Origin: Asterias rubens
Lineage: Eukaryota; Echinodermata; Asteroidea; Forcipulatida; Asteriidae
Direction of reading: 5' to 3'
Length of the DNA: 64,000 bases
Assembly: GCF_902459465.1 (NCBI RefSeq)
Contig: NC_047070.1
Coordinates: forward strand, 4,700,554 to 4,764,553
In this document: positions 43,401 through 54,709 of the stretch, one piece after another
Layout of the letters: every line of letters begins with the position of its first letter
How positions within the stretch are numbered: the stretch's first letter is position 1
Made by a program: the position numbers and the translations under genes
Notes under the pieces: model-generated
Databases searched by the model: none
Seen by the model: the letters and a program-made list of their open reading frames with translations, nothing else
What the model was told of the DNA's origin: nothing

Positions 43401-46400
43401 AGGGTTAAGGTTATGGTTAGGAAAAACGCACAAGCGGTGTCCGAACATAGGGGTGTCTAAACATAGGGATGTTGGAATAGGGGTGTAAACAGTTGTTCTG
43501 CCATTCTCGTTTGCAGGCCTGAATATCTGTTTTGAAAGGGCAATGAGCAAGGTGTTTTCTCCTTGGTTAAGGTCAACTCTAGGAAGAAGTTTTGCCTTTC
43601 TATTTGACAATTTTAAGGGGTACCAATGGCATTGACATGGGACAACTTGCATCCATCTCCTCAATGCAAGTATCAAAGTAGGAAGTTTCAGATATAATAC
43701 AGGCATGCAATCTTTCCTAGGATCAGCTAATTTCCTCTTTTTTTAATCTCAGTTTTACCATTCAAATTTGAAAAATATTATACAAGTCATTGACATTTTG
43801 TAACTTCCTTTTTTTGGTGAAGTTACAGTTGCATGCCTGGTTTTAGATGTGGGAGAAAAAAAACAGATAATTATTCGAAGGAAAACCCACAATCAGGTAG
43901 GGACTGAAAACCCAATCCACATAGTGCCCCCAGTAAGATTCGAACCGGCGCCCTGAGGTGGAAGGCGAGAAAAGAAATAATGATGGTTGTGATCATTTTT
44001 GTACAGGATGCATTGGAGACTCTTGAGAAACAAGCAGACTTCCTTGGTGGTGACCAGAATGCCTCAAGGGCACTTGCCTTCCGCAAGGCATCTGCTGCCC
44101 TCAAAGCCCTGCCAAGGCCAGTCAGGAGCATGCGTGAAGTGGAAAACTTGAACGATCTTAAGGGTGGGAAACACTGCAAGAGACTTATCCAGGTAGATTT
44201 AGTTTTTTTGGTTTTGTGAAAAAAACTATAAATGATGAGATTTTGCTATTTTTTTTAAGATTTTTTTTTACTCTCACAGTGCACCTTTGAGTGCAAATGC
44301 AAGAGTCCATTTGATAGCCAATTTCAAAAAACTTAATACAACTGCATAAGTCCACTTGCACAGATTTATTGTGTTAGTGTTACACAACTTATAAGTAGGG
44401 GCATACGATGCGTAATGACCCTGAAACAAATTGTGTGATTTATGTTTACTTGGTTGAAAGATGGTAATGGTAGTAAGCTATTTGCAAAATGTTTTCTTCT
44501 GAAATGCTCCTGTTAATTAGAAATCAATAACAAAAATTTGAGTAACTATAAATATAAATAGAGCCGGTTTGGTCTCAACGCTTTGAGCAGTATACTCTGC
44601 TCGTCTAAAAAAAATAATAATAACCCTTCCTTTAGGCATAAGATGATGCGCAAAAGAACCTACACAGTTGCGTAAACGCTTTAGAAATCGGGCAGCCAGG
44701 GGTCGATTTCAAAAAGAGTTAGGACTAGTCTTAGGAGATCTGAAAATCGTTAGGCTGGTCCTAAGTTAGGACGAGTAACTCGTACTAACTCGAGATAAGA
44801 CTTGTCGTGAAATCCACCCCGGACTATTACGGCTGGATGCTATTCCATTCCACATGCCAAGACTTTTAAAATGGTAAATTTCTTAGTGGGACTTATGTTT
44901 TTTGTTTTTCTTTAGGAGATTCTTGAGGAAGGATTCTCATCGGAGGTGGAAGGAATCTTAGATGACGAATGGTTCAAGACCATGAAGGTAAAAATGTCCC
45001 CCCTGCAAGGCCACCATATGAGGGAGCTGTAACATTCTGCTTTCAAGTTACAAACCAAATCGATCCTGACAAGTTCTGATAACGCTGTAGACAAAGCTGT
45101 AGTCAAGATTTGATAAATGGGTGTCACAAATTGCTGGAAACTTAAAAACTGGGTTTTGAAAATGTTCACTTACATGTGAAAGACAGGTGAAACTGGTTGT
45201 CCAAATTTAAAACAGGGTGTCCAAAAGACACCCGGACACCCCTCTGGCTAGAACCAACTTGACTCAAAAGATATTTACACATAGTGCTACTGCAAACCTC
45301 ACCTAATTATGCTCCCACCTTGCAAAGTTCCAAGTGTACAATCCGTACACTATTTCAGGAAACCGCTGAACCAATCTGATATATTGAACTTTCTAAGCTT
45401 TTTTTTTTTTTTTTTTTACTTCTCGTCTTTCAAACAGATTTTCACTGGTGTGTTTGGTTGCGGTACTGCAACCGGCAGGAAATGGTACGATATGAAGTTG
45501 AGGACACTTGATGATGTCAAACGATGTCCGCATGTCACCTTGACAACTGAGCAGAGATACGGTAAATCTTCTTGACATTTAAGAAATTGTAAAGAATTAT
45601 TCCAGTGAAAACCAATGCAATAAAGTAGGGACTGAAAACCCAATCCACATATATTGCCCCCAGCTTGATTCGAACCGGGGTCCTAGAGATGGAAGGCGAA
45701 AAAAGATATCACTTCACCAACCCGACCACCCAGCTGGCGATTTCACCAAACTCTTCCTAACTTTGGATTAATCTTAGGACTTAGGACGAGTTCAGTTACG
45801 TATCGTATCCATAGATGTTATGACGAATTAGACTCATTCTAAGATAGGGCGAGTTACTCGTCCTAACTCGAGATAGGATTAAGTGTTTTGTGAAATCGAC
45901 TGCAGGATTCAATAATAAACGTCCACAAGAAATTTGAAATCTCTCAAAATGTTTCCTTTCTACTTCCCCAGGTATAGATTTGTATGATGATATTAACACA
46001 CCTGTGAGCAGACAGGAAGCTAACGTCATTCAGAAGATTGTGGCAGCGGAAGCAGAGAAGATATTGCCAGGGACTACAGTCACAATTACTGGTGGCTTCA
46101 GTAGGTAGGATCAATTTTGTATGCAAGTCGCCAGACACACTACCTGAAGGCCTGCAAGTGTGGACTACAAATTTGTTTTCCATGGGCCGTTGCCACCTAC
46201 TCCTGGGGCTGAAAAAAGCACTACCTTTGAGCTCCCCAACTTTATGAAGCAATAATTGTTAAGTGTCTTGCTTATGGAAGCACGTGTTACGACCAGGATT
46301 TGAACCCACACTCTGCTCGTCAAACACCAGAGCTTGAATCCGGTACTGTTAACAATATTTCTAAGTTTTGCCCTTCTGAATCTTTAGGGGCAAGGCGACG

Positions 46401-48290
46401 GGGCATGATGTCGACCTTCTCATTTCACATCCAATGGAGGGTAAAGAGAAGGGTCTCTTAGCCATGATTCTCAACGCTCTACAGAAGAGACAACTCTTGG
46501 AGTATACTGATGTTCAAAATAGCTCCTACAGCGAGGCAGCTATAAGACAGGTAAATATTTTTAAATACATTTGTAAAAGACTCGTTTTTTATGCAACATT
46601 TTTTCTGAAGTCTGATTTCCGATTTGTTTTGCCCCTGGGGAAAATCAGACGAATTGTGACTTTAACATGTGTACATGTAGGTAAGCCCTTGTACTCTAAA
46701 AAGTATTCCTACTTTTTACCAGGTACAAAATGTCATGCCTGCTTTGTACAAAGAAGTGATTTCTAATGTGATAGTACTAAATAAGCCAGAAATAAATAAA
46801 AAACTTAATGGAAGTTTTGCACCAGTCCCAAAACCCTCAAAAAAAGTCCTGTCTGGTCTCCTCAGATTTTTCCACCACTAATTCTCAAAAGTCACCACTT
46901 TCATAAAATTCAAAAATAATTGTAAAAACTTATAAGTAGGTGAACATGTCTGACAAAAGTTGGTCACTTTTTTTTAACCACCCTGTATACACAGAATCAG
47001 AATTGCAAATGTCGAATGTTGGCCCGTCTCTTGCATCTTGCTAAAGTAGATAAGCATTTTCATCATTGTTTTACCTATAAGATGGTGTTGTGATGACGTC
47101 ATTGCATAATGTCTGTAAAATTGTGTCTGCTGCTTTTCGTGTTAATGCTTCAATTTGTCAGGTTTGTATTCTTGTTATGTTGTAGTGATTTTTCTTGTCA
47201 AGCGCTACACGACTATTGAGTGTGAAGCGCTAAATAAACGCTGTGTTATTATTGTTTTAGGTGAGGCGCAATCTTACCATGGACCATTTCGAACGATGCT
47301 TCAGCATTTTCCGACTGCCAAAACATCTTAAAAATGGAGCGGTCGATACCAAGCTGAGACAACATAGAGCAGGGTGTAAAGACTCTGATTCAAGAAGTGA
47401 TGAGGAGGGAGTGACTGCAGCCGAACTTCAAACTGTCGATAGAGCGAGGAGAGTGGTTGATGTGCTGGGGGACGTAGTTGTGATGGATATGACGAAAAGA
47501 AGTGGAGATGATGTTGAGACGAGGCTTTGCTCATCAGTTGGGGCATCAGAGGAGAGAGGAGCCCGGGAGGGAGAAAGTGGTCTACAGTTTAGGAACGCTG
47601 AGACAGCTTCCCTGGCAGGCACTCGATGGAGTGACAACAAAATACCCAGTGATGCAGTTCTGATGGTAACGCCTCGTGACAGTGAGCAAACCTGCAGAGA
47701 CAGAGACTTGGATGGAGGATTGACCAGAAGCGATTGGGTCGCTCGGCGCGTCGATTTCATCATTACGCCGCAGAGTCAGTACGCTTATGCCCTTTTGGGT
47801 TGGATCGGGTCGCGGATGTTCAACCGATCAATCCGGGATTATGCAAATAAGGAGATGAACATGACGCTGACGAGCCATGGGTTGTTCGACAAAGTCAACG
47901 TAAGTCTCCTTCGTTATTATCCTTCGATCGGGTAAACAACTCCTTATAAGGGAATGATGTGCGCGTCGCACGTATCGCGTGATGTGGCACAACTGTCCCG
48001 GCAGTTGCTCTCTTCTAGGAATGAAGAAACTGTCTATTTAATCACGGGTGCAAGCTCGCGTGTCATGCCCATGTTTCAACACTTTTTACTGGTCATAAAC
48101 AAAGGTTTATACACACCCACGTGACGCGCTCTCCACCAATAGGAATAACAAAATTGTCTGAGGTATTTATGAATGTTTTTTTTAATACTTCTCTTCCATC
48201 CAGAATAAATTTCTTCTTGCGGAGAACCAAAAGGAGATATTTGAGCACCTGAAGCTGGATTACAGAGAACCACATGACCGCAACTGCTGA
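40460..48290 (+). CDS. POLM: DNA polymerase mu / TdT-like family X polymerase
   Basis: Ten exons: 40460-40635, 42640-42841, 43163-43270, 44007-44192, 44916-44987, 45438-45561, 45972-46104, 46388-46550, 47261-47899, 48204-48290. All borders are GT/AG and the phases join, giving 629 residues. Residues 12-120 are the BRCT domain (FPEISIFIVD ... VSMRWFSSCMEEG). Residues 163-245 are the 8-kDa domain. Residues 249-275 have a helix-hairpin-helix (FTGVFGCGTATGRKWYD). The palm has GGFSRGKATGHDVDLLISHP with metal ligands D341 and D343, and RRVDFII with D553. GWIGS (568-572) replaces the tyrosine steric gate of Pol beta/lambda, and GHDVD carries the histidine typical of Pol mu and TdT. The family fills or adds nucleotides at DNA ends in non-homologous end joining. 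Vertebrate relatives have about 494-509 residues. The excess is an insertion at about 411-547. Mu versus TdT cannot be settled by eye, so the symbol is provisional. Confidence 0.93.
42294..42365 (-). mobile_element. tRNA-derived SINE fragment in POLM-like intron 1
   Basis: AGGGACTGAAAACCCAATCC followed by CACATAGTTCCC and GGATTCGAACCT (B box on the minus strand). The same block recurs at 43,896 and 45,626. Confidence 0.6.
42525..42590. repeat. 66-bp hairpin in POLM-like intron 1
   Basis: AGAACTATAAGGTTTGTT and CGCTATCGTCT on the left are matched by AGACGATAGCG and AACAAACCTCATAGTTCT on the right, with a loop of about 6 bases. It ends 50 bases before the exon 2 acceptor. Confidence 0.8.
43896..43975 (-). 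mobile_element. tRNA-derived SINE fragment before exon 4
   Basis: AGGGACTGAAAACCCAATCC, then GATTCGAACCGGCGCCCTGA, in minus orientation. It lies about 30 bases upstream of exon 4. Confidence 0.6.
44701..44820. mobile_element. TTAGGAC fold-back element (family D)
   Basis: Ends TCGATTTCAAAAAGAGTTAG and GTGAAATCCACC are inverted relatives. The interior repeats TTAGGAC and GTCCTAA in both orientations around GAGTAACTCGT. Further copies are at 45,738, 58,708 and 61,216, always near exons of the two right-hand genes. Confidence 0.7.
45626..45740 (-). mobile_element. tRNA-derived SINE in intron 6, best copy
   Basis: On the minus strand GGTCGGGTTGGTGAAGTG (A-box region) and CCGGTTCGAATCAAG (B box) are 40 or so bases apart, followed by the shared tail that ends with the complement of GGGACTGAAAACCC. 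It abuts a family D element. Confidence 0.7.
45738..45901. mobile_element. Family D fold-back element in intron 6
   Basis: Starts GCGATTTCACCAAACTCTTC and ends GTGTTTTGTGAAATCGAC. ACTCGTCCTAACTCGAGATA is shared with the other copies. It finishes about 70 bases before exon 7. Confidence 0.7.
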
Positions 48291-49379
48291 CTTTCAATTA
48301 AGAAATATCCTCATAATTCCACAACCAGGTCAACATCACACGAACTGGCTCCACTGATTACCGGAATCCAGGAGCGGCACTGAACTAGTTTTTCTTTGAT
48401 GGTTTATGCAAGAATAGTTTAATGTAAGTGATGTCTGAAGCTTTGCATGGTGTGGAGAATAAGAATTAAATATAAATAATAGTACACTAACAGGTACAAC
48501 CGTGTCTCTTTTGAGGAGGTGATGGCTCTGAAAAGAGCCGGTTTAGTCTCGTCGTTTCAAACGGTATACTCTGCTCGCTTTCAGGGAAAAGCCAACACTC
48601 CCTCAAAAGAGATTCGTTACATGGTTGCACTCGCAAGTTAACTATTATTTATGTTTTTTTCATCAGCATGTTAAGTATTGTACTTGGCTGTTAGTAATTA
48701 CAGAAGTTCTTCAAAGATGCAAAGTCTTCTCAGAAATGTTAGTTTTCTGCCATAAGAAATGCAATTGAACGATAAAACAGGTGATTTTGTGAGAGCTCGA
48801 TGGTTTGAGGGAATAGGGGGTTAGATTTGACAAATGGGGGAATTGTTTAAAATGACCTGCAGGCATCCTTTTTCTAGTACTTGTACTTTCTGTATCTTCA
48901 GAAATACAAAACAAAACTACAGACTATTTCTTTCTCCCGTTGGTGATTGTTTTACTTCTTTCAAGACAAAATTTGAAAACTCAAGGGGATGTTGAAAAAG
49001 TCCGGAACTCAAGAAGTTCATGAATTTTCTAATACAATGAAATATATGAATATATATCAATGAATTTAGTTTTGCAAACTAATTTAGCAACCAATAATTA
49101 AAGTATTCTGGTTGAATCCTGGCAATCCTTTTTCCAACTTTAAAGTAATGTATCAAAGTCTATAGACATTTTTTTGAAAAAAATGAGAAGAATTGTAGAT
49201 ATGGTGAAATTTTTCTGAATAAAATTAATGTTATGCAAAGTCTATGTAAGAAAACTAAGCCCTTTAATTTGCCCCTTCTAAAGGAACCAAAACAGTCTGA
49301 CCACATTTCTTATGCAGTGTTTGGTGTAAGAGGGTCATTCAGAATAGTCAATATTAAAACAGTTTGATTTTGTTACAAA
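48291..49379 (+). other. 3' flank of the polymerase gene
   Basis: Follows the TGA at 48,288-48,290. ATTAAA at 48,465-48,470 is the first plausible polyadenylation signal, which would give a 3' UTR of about 200 bases. The rest is AT-rich and I see no gene in it. Confidence 0.45.
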
Positions 49380-52300
49380 AATTGAAAAAATCAGTAGGGG
49401 TAAGTCCAGCATTTTTCTCAAGTTTGGGCAAAAATTTTAAAATATCACAAGGGGCAAGTCCAGCATTTTTATCAAATTTTGGCCCGAAATAAAATAACAA
49501 AAACACACTGGGCAAGTCCAGCATTTTTATCAAATTTTTGCCAGAAATAAAATAACAATAACACAAGGGGCAAGTCCATCATGATTTTTCTCAAATTTTT
49601 GCCAAAAAATAACAAGGGGGTCCAGCATTTTTTATCAAATTTTAGGAATAAAAACAACAAAAAACACACCAGGGGCAAGTCCAGCATTTTTTTTCTCAAA
49701 TTTTGGGGGAAAATAAAATATCACATGGGGGTAAGTCCAGCATGAATTACCAAGTCCTGCATGATTTTTCTAAATTTTTTGCACAAACTTGAAAACATCA
49801 GGAGGGGTAAGTCCAGCATTTTAGAAAAATCACAAGGGGTATATCCAGCATGATTTTTTCTCAAATTTTGGCAAAACATTGAAATATCACAAGGGGTCAA
49901 GTCCAGTATGATTTTATTCAAATTTTGGCCCAAAAAATTGAAAAATTACAAGGGGCGAGTCGAGCATAATTTTTCTCAAATTTTTGGAAAAATTGAAAAA
50001 AAAATCACCAGGGTTAGTTAGTCCAGCTTGATTATTTTCAAATTTTGGCGAAAAATTGAAATTATCACAAGGGGTAATTCCAGCATTTTTTTCCCTCAAA
50101 TTTTGGCAAAAAATTGAGAAAAATCACGTCCGTATTTTTCTCTCAAATGTTTGCAAAAAATTGAAAGAATTGCAAGTCCTGCATGATTTTTCCCAAATTT
50201 TAGTAGAAATAAAAAAAATCACAATGGCTAAATCCAGCATGATTTTTCTGAAATTTTCGCAAAAATTTAAAAAATCATCAGATGTAAGTCCAGCTTTTTT
50301 CTCTCAAATGATTGCAAACAAATTAAAAGAATCGCAAGTCCAGCATGATTTTTCTAAATTTTTTGTGAACAATTAAAAAAATCACAAGGGGTAACTCCAG
50401 CGTTTTTTTTTTCTCAATTTATGGCAAAAAAATTAGAAAAATCACAGGGGGTAAGTCCAGCATGATTTTTCTCAAATTTTGGCAAAACATTGAAAATTCA
50501 CAAGGGGCCAAGTCCTGTATTATTTATTCAAATTTTTGCAAGAAAATTTAAATATCACAAGGGGCCAAGTCCAGTATGATTATATTCAAATTTTTGCAAA
50601 AAAAATTACAAGGGGTAAGTCGAGCATGATTTTTCTCAAATTTTAGGATTTTTTTTTTTTAAATCACAAGGGGTAAGTCCAGCATGATTTTTCTCAAATT
50701 TTGGGCAAAAAATAAATGCACAAAGGGTGCAAGTCCAGCTTCATTATTCTCAAATGTTGGCAAAAAATTTAAATCATTACAAGGGGTAATTCCAGCATTT
50801 TTTTGAATCGAAAGTCCTGCATGATTTTTCCCAAATTTTAGCATGATTTTTCTGAAATTTTCCGAAAATTGAAAAAATCACAAGAGGTTAGTCCAGCTTT
50901 GTTCTCTCAAATTATCAAATTATTGCAAAAAGTTGATAGAATCTCAAGTCCAGCATGATTTTTCTCAATTTTTGGGCAAAACATTGAAAAAATCACAAGA
51001 GCTAACTCCAGCATTTTTTTCTCTCAATTTATGGCAAAAATTTTAGAAAATCCAGCATGATTTTTCTCAAATTTTGGCAAAACATTGAAAATTCACATGG
51101 GGCCAGTCCAGTATTATTTATTCAAATTTCGGCAAGAAAATTGAAATATCAGAAGGGGCCAAGTCCAGTATGATTTTATTCAAATTTGCAAAAGAAATGG
51201 AAAAATGAATACGAGCATGATTTGTCTCAAATTTGAGGAAAAATTGAAAACAAAATCACAAGGGGTAGTAAGTCCAGCATGATTTTTCTCAAATTGGGGC
51301 AAATAAAATGCCTAAGGGGTGCAATCCAGCTTGATTTTTCTCAAATGTTGGCAAAAAAATTGAAATTATCACAAGGGGTAATTCCAGCATTTTTTTCCCT
51401 CAAATTTTGGCAAAAAATTGAGAAAAATCACAAGGGGGCAAGTCCAGCATGATTTCTCTCAAATGTTTGCAAAAAATGAAAGAGTCGCAACTCCTGCATA
51501 ATTTTTCCCAAGTTTTAGCAAAAATAAAAAATAAAAACAAGGGCTAAGTCCAGCATGATTTTTCTGAAATTTTCGCAAAAATTTAAAACATCACAAGTCG
51601 AGCATTTTTTTTCTAAAATTTTTGCCCAAAAGATTTGAAAGAATCACAAGCTTGACTTTTCTCAAATTTTTGCAAAAACAAATTGAAAAAAATCACAGAG
51701 GTAAGTCCAGCTTATTTTTTCTTTACTTTTGGCTAAAAATAAAAAATAAAATGACAAGGGTTTCCAGTATGATTCTTCTAAAACTTTGGCAAAATCTTGA
51801 AAACATCACAATGGGCAAGTCCAGCATGATTTTTCTCAAATTTTGGGCAAAAAATAAATGCACAAAGGGTGCAAGTCCAGCTTCATTATTCTCAAATGTT
51901 GGCAAAAAATTTAAATCATTACAAGGGGTAATTCCAGCATTTTTTTGAATCGAAAGTCCTGCATGATTTTTCCCAAATTTTAGCATGATTTTTCTGAAAT
52001 TTTCCGAAAATTGAAAAAATCACAAGAGGTTAGTCCAGCTTTGTTCTCTCAAATTATCAAATTATTGCAAAAAGTTGATAGAATCTCAAGTCCAGCATGA
52101 TTTTTCTCAATTTTTGGGCAAAACATTGAAAAAATCACAAGAGCTAACTCCAGCATTTTTTTCTCTCAATTTATGGCAAAAATTTTAGAAAATCCAGCAT
52201 GATTTTTCTCAAATTTTGGCAAAACATTGAAAATTCACATGGGGCCAGTCCAGTATTATTTATTCAAATTTCGGCAAGAAAATTGAAATATCAGAAGGGG

Positions 52301-53420
52301 CCAAGTCCAGTATGATTTTATTCAAATTTGCAAAAGAAATGGAAAAATGAATACGAGCATGATTTGTCTCAAATTTGAGGAAAAATTGAAAACAAAATCA
52401 CAAGGGGTAGTAAGTCCAGCATGATTTTTCTCAAATTGGGGCAAATAAAATGCCTAAGGGGTGCAATCCAGCTTGATTTTTCTCAAATGTTGGCAAAAAA
52501 ATTGAAATTATCACAAGGGGTAATTCCAGCATTTTTTTCCCTCAAATTTTGGCAAAAAATTGAGAAAAATCACAAGGGGGCAAGTCCAGCATGATTTCTC
52601 TCAAATGTTTGCAAAAAATGAAAGAGTCGCAACTCCTGCATAATTTTTCCCAAGTTTTAGCAAAAATAAAAAATAAAAACAAGGGCTAAGTCCAGCATGA
52701 TTTTTCTGAAATTTTCGCAAAAATTTAAAACATCACAAGTCGAGCATTTTTTCTTCTTTGGCAAAATCTTGAAAACATCACAATGGGCAAGTCCAGCTAA
52801 TTTTTTTCAAATTTTTGCAAAAAAATTGAAAAAATCACAAGGGGTAAGTAAGTCCCGCATTTTTTTTCTCAAGTTTTGGTATAAATTTGAAAACATCACA
52901 AGGGGTAAGTCTAGCGTGATTTTTCTCAAATTTGGGCAAAAAGTAAAAAAATCACAAGGGGTACATGTGTAAGTCTAGGGTTTTTTTTCCTCAAATTTTG
53001 ACCAAAAAATTGAAAAAAAAAAATAATAATAATTTTTCCCTCAAATTTTGGCAAAACATTGAACAAAATCACAAAGGGCAAGTCCAGCATGATTTTCTCA
53101 AATTTTGGCAAAAAACAAAAAAATCACAAGGGGAAGCAAGTCCAGCATGATTTCTTTTAAATTTTGGCAAACAATTGAAAAATAAATCTGGGAGGTAATT
53201 CCAGCATGATTTTGCTCAAATTTGGACCAGTTATGGAAAAAATAACTAAGGGTAAGTCCAGCATTTTCTTTTTCTCTAATATTTTGGAAAAAATTTGGAA
53301 AAATCACAATGGGTAAGTAAGTCTAGCATAAAGTTTGTTCTGGACCAGATATGGAAAAAATCACAAAGTGAAGTCCAGCATTTTTGTTTCTCAAATGTTG
53401 GCACTTTTTTCAACTTTACA
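49380..53420 (+). repeat. 4-kb degenerate minisatellite
   Basis: Around 65-70 imperfect units of 50-65 bp, each running through AAGTCCAGCATGATTTTTCT, then CAAATTTTGGCAAAAAATTG, then AAAAATCACAAGGGGTA. Units vary in A/T run length and carry many small indels. A higher-order copy is present: about 50,675-51,611 repeats at about 51,816-52,752 with an offset of 1,142 bases. Open frames through it are repeat products. It fills the space between the convergent 3' ends of the polymerase gene and PDCD4. Confidence 0.92.
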
Positions 53421-53939
53421 AGCAGCAATATTATTCACACACAAAAAACCTGTACGTCAGACAAGACTTGGAAATAAACAAAAGTCAATAAACACATTCT
53501 TTCTTGATGTCAAAAGTCACTTTATTATTAAGTAAAAAGTGTCTACTTATACCAAGACTGGCCAAAGTTAATACATCTCAGAGGAGCAAACAAACTTTGA
53601 CTTGACCAAGAAACCCTCAACCATCCCCCATCGGGATTTTTACATCACGTCTCTTGATCTTAACTACGATTAAGGAACCCTTCAAGCATACTATCCAGAA
53701 TGGGAATATCCTTCACATATTGTTCCGATTGATGGTGCAAAATAAGTTGTCAAACTACCCCCACTGGGGTGCGTTTTGGCGGCTGTAACAAATAACAGTT
53801 TCAGTCATTAGCCAGTGATTAACCAAAGGCCAATTCAACCAAAACAGTTATTGGTTTTTTTTTGTTTACGACTGCGAAAACGCGTCCCAGCCATACTATC
53901 CCAAACAGGTGACATTAATGGGAAACTTTTGGGACGCTT

Positions 53940-54041
53940 GGTGGCAGCAGACTTACCAGGTAAATCCATTGTTCTCGGTAATGTGCACATGCTCAGAACT
54001 ACGTAAACAATGGAAATTTACCTGCCAAGTCTGCTGCCACC
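53940..54041. repeat. 102-bp inverted repeat
   Basis: GGTGGCAGCAGACTTACCAG with GTAAATCCATTGTT on the left is complementary, with a few mismatches, to AACAATGGAAATTTACCTG and CCAAGTCTGCTGCCACC on the right. The loop is about 30 bases. Confidence 0.85.
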
Positions 54042-54373
54042 TAGCATTCCAAAGTCTCCTATTAAACGCACCTTGCATATAACGAGTATCTGCACTGGAT
54101 GAAGGTGATCAAAACAAAGAGAGTTATTGAGAAGAAAAATAAAGCTCAAAATTAGCCGGAACTAAAGAAATAGAATCAGGGACCAAGGGTGAGCACGTAA
54201 ATTTGGCAAACTTTGCTTTTATGAAATTGATCGATTGATGTCTGTACATTCAATATTTAAATTATATCAAAAAGAAATGGGAAAGAAAAGCAAATGCAAA
54301 TGTTGTATAATAATTAAACTTGTGGGTTACAAAAACCAATGCCCTATAGTGTTTTTATTATTTTGTTGTCTTT

Positions 54374-54709
54374 TTAAAGGATTTTGGGTACTTTTTCAAA
54401 ATGTCCATAGATTTATATTAAACTTACAGGGTTTGAAGATCATGATAGTGGAAAGCTTCCCTTCGAATCTAACTTACTGAGGTGCTGTAGTTTTTGTGAA
54501 ATGAGTAAGACAATGTCATGAAAATCTGTTTGTAAATGATGACAATTATTTTCATGACATTGTTTTACTCATTTCCCAAAAACTACAGCACCTCAGCACG
54601 TAGTATTTTCAGGGAAGCTTTATACTATCATTATCTTCAAACTGTGTAAGTTTAGTGTAAATCTGTGGAAATAGTGTTTTTTGTCCTACAAAAGTTATAG
54701 ACCCTTTAA
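54374..54709. mobile_element. Fold-back MITE, family E, copy 1
   Basis: Bordered TTAAAGG...CCCTTTAA. Arms pair through ACTTACAGGGTTTGAAGAT, GGAAAGCTTCCCTTC and CTGAGGTGCTGTAGTTTTTG with their complements on the right side. A second copy with the same ends is at 63,087-63,531. Confidence 0.8.

Noticed and set aside
43373-43420. Telomere-like TTAGGG words near 43,380-43,410
   Set aside because: Only a few imperfect GGTTAGGGTTA-like pieces (GGGTTAAGGTTATGG) occur within an intron, not a telomeric array.
47333-47710. Retained intron instead of a coding insertion in the polymerase
   Set aside because: Possible GT and AG dinucleotides exist, but there is no pyrimidine tract before the AG, the frame is open throughout, and composition is GC-rich like the rest of the exon and unlike the real introns. 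It remains checkable by RNA-seq.
49380-53420. CRISPR-like array or small protein genes in the minisatellite
   Set aside because: Repeats and intervening parts are not separable into constant and variable segments, units are all related along their length, and the context is eukaryotic.
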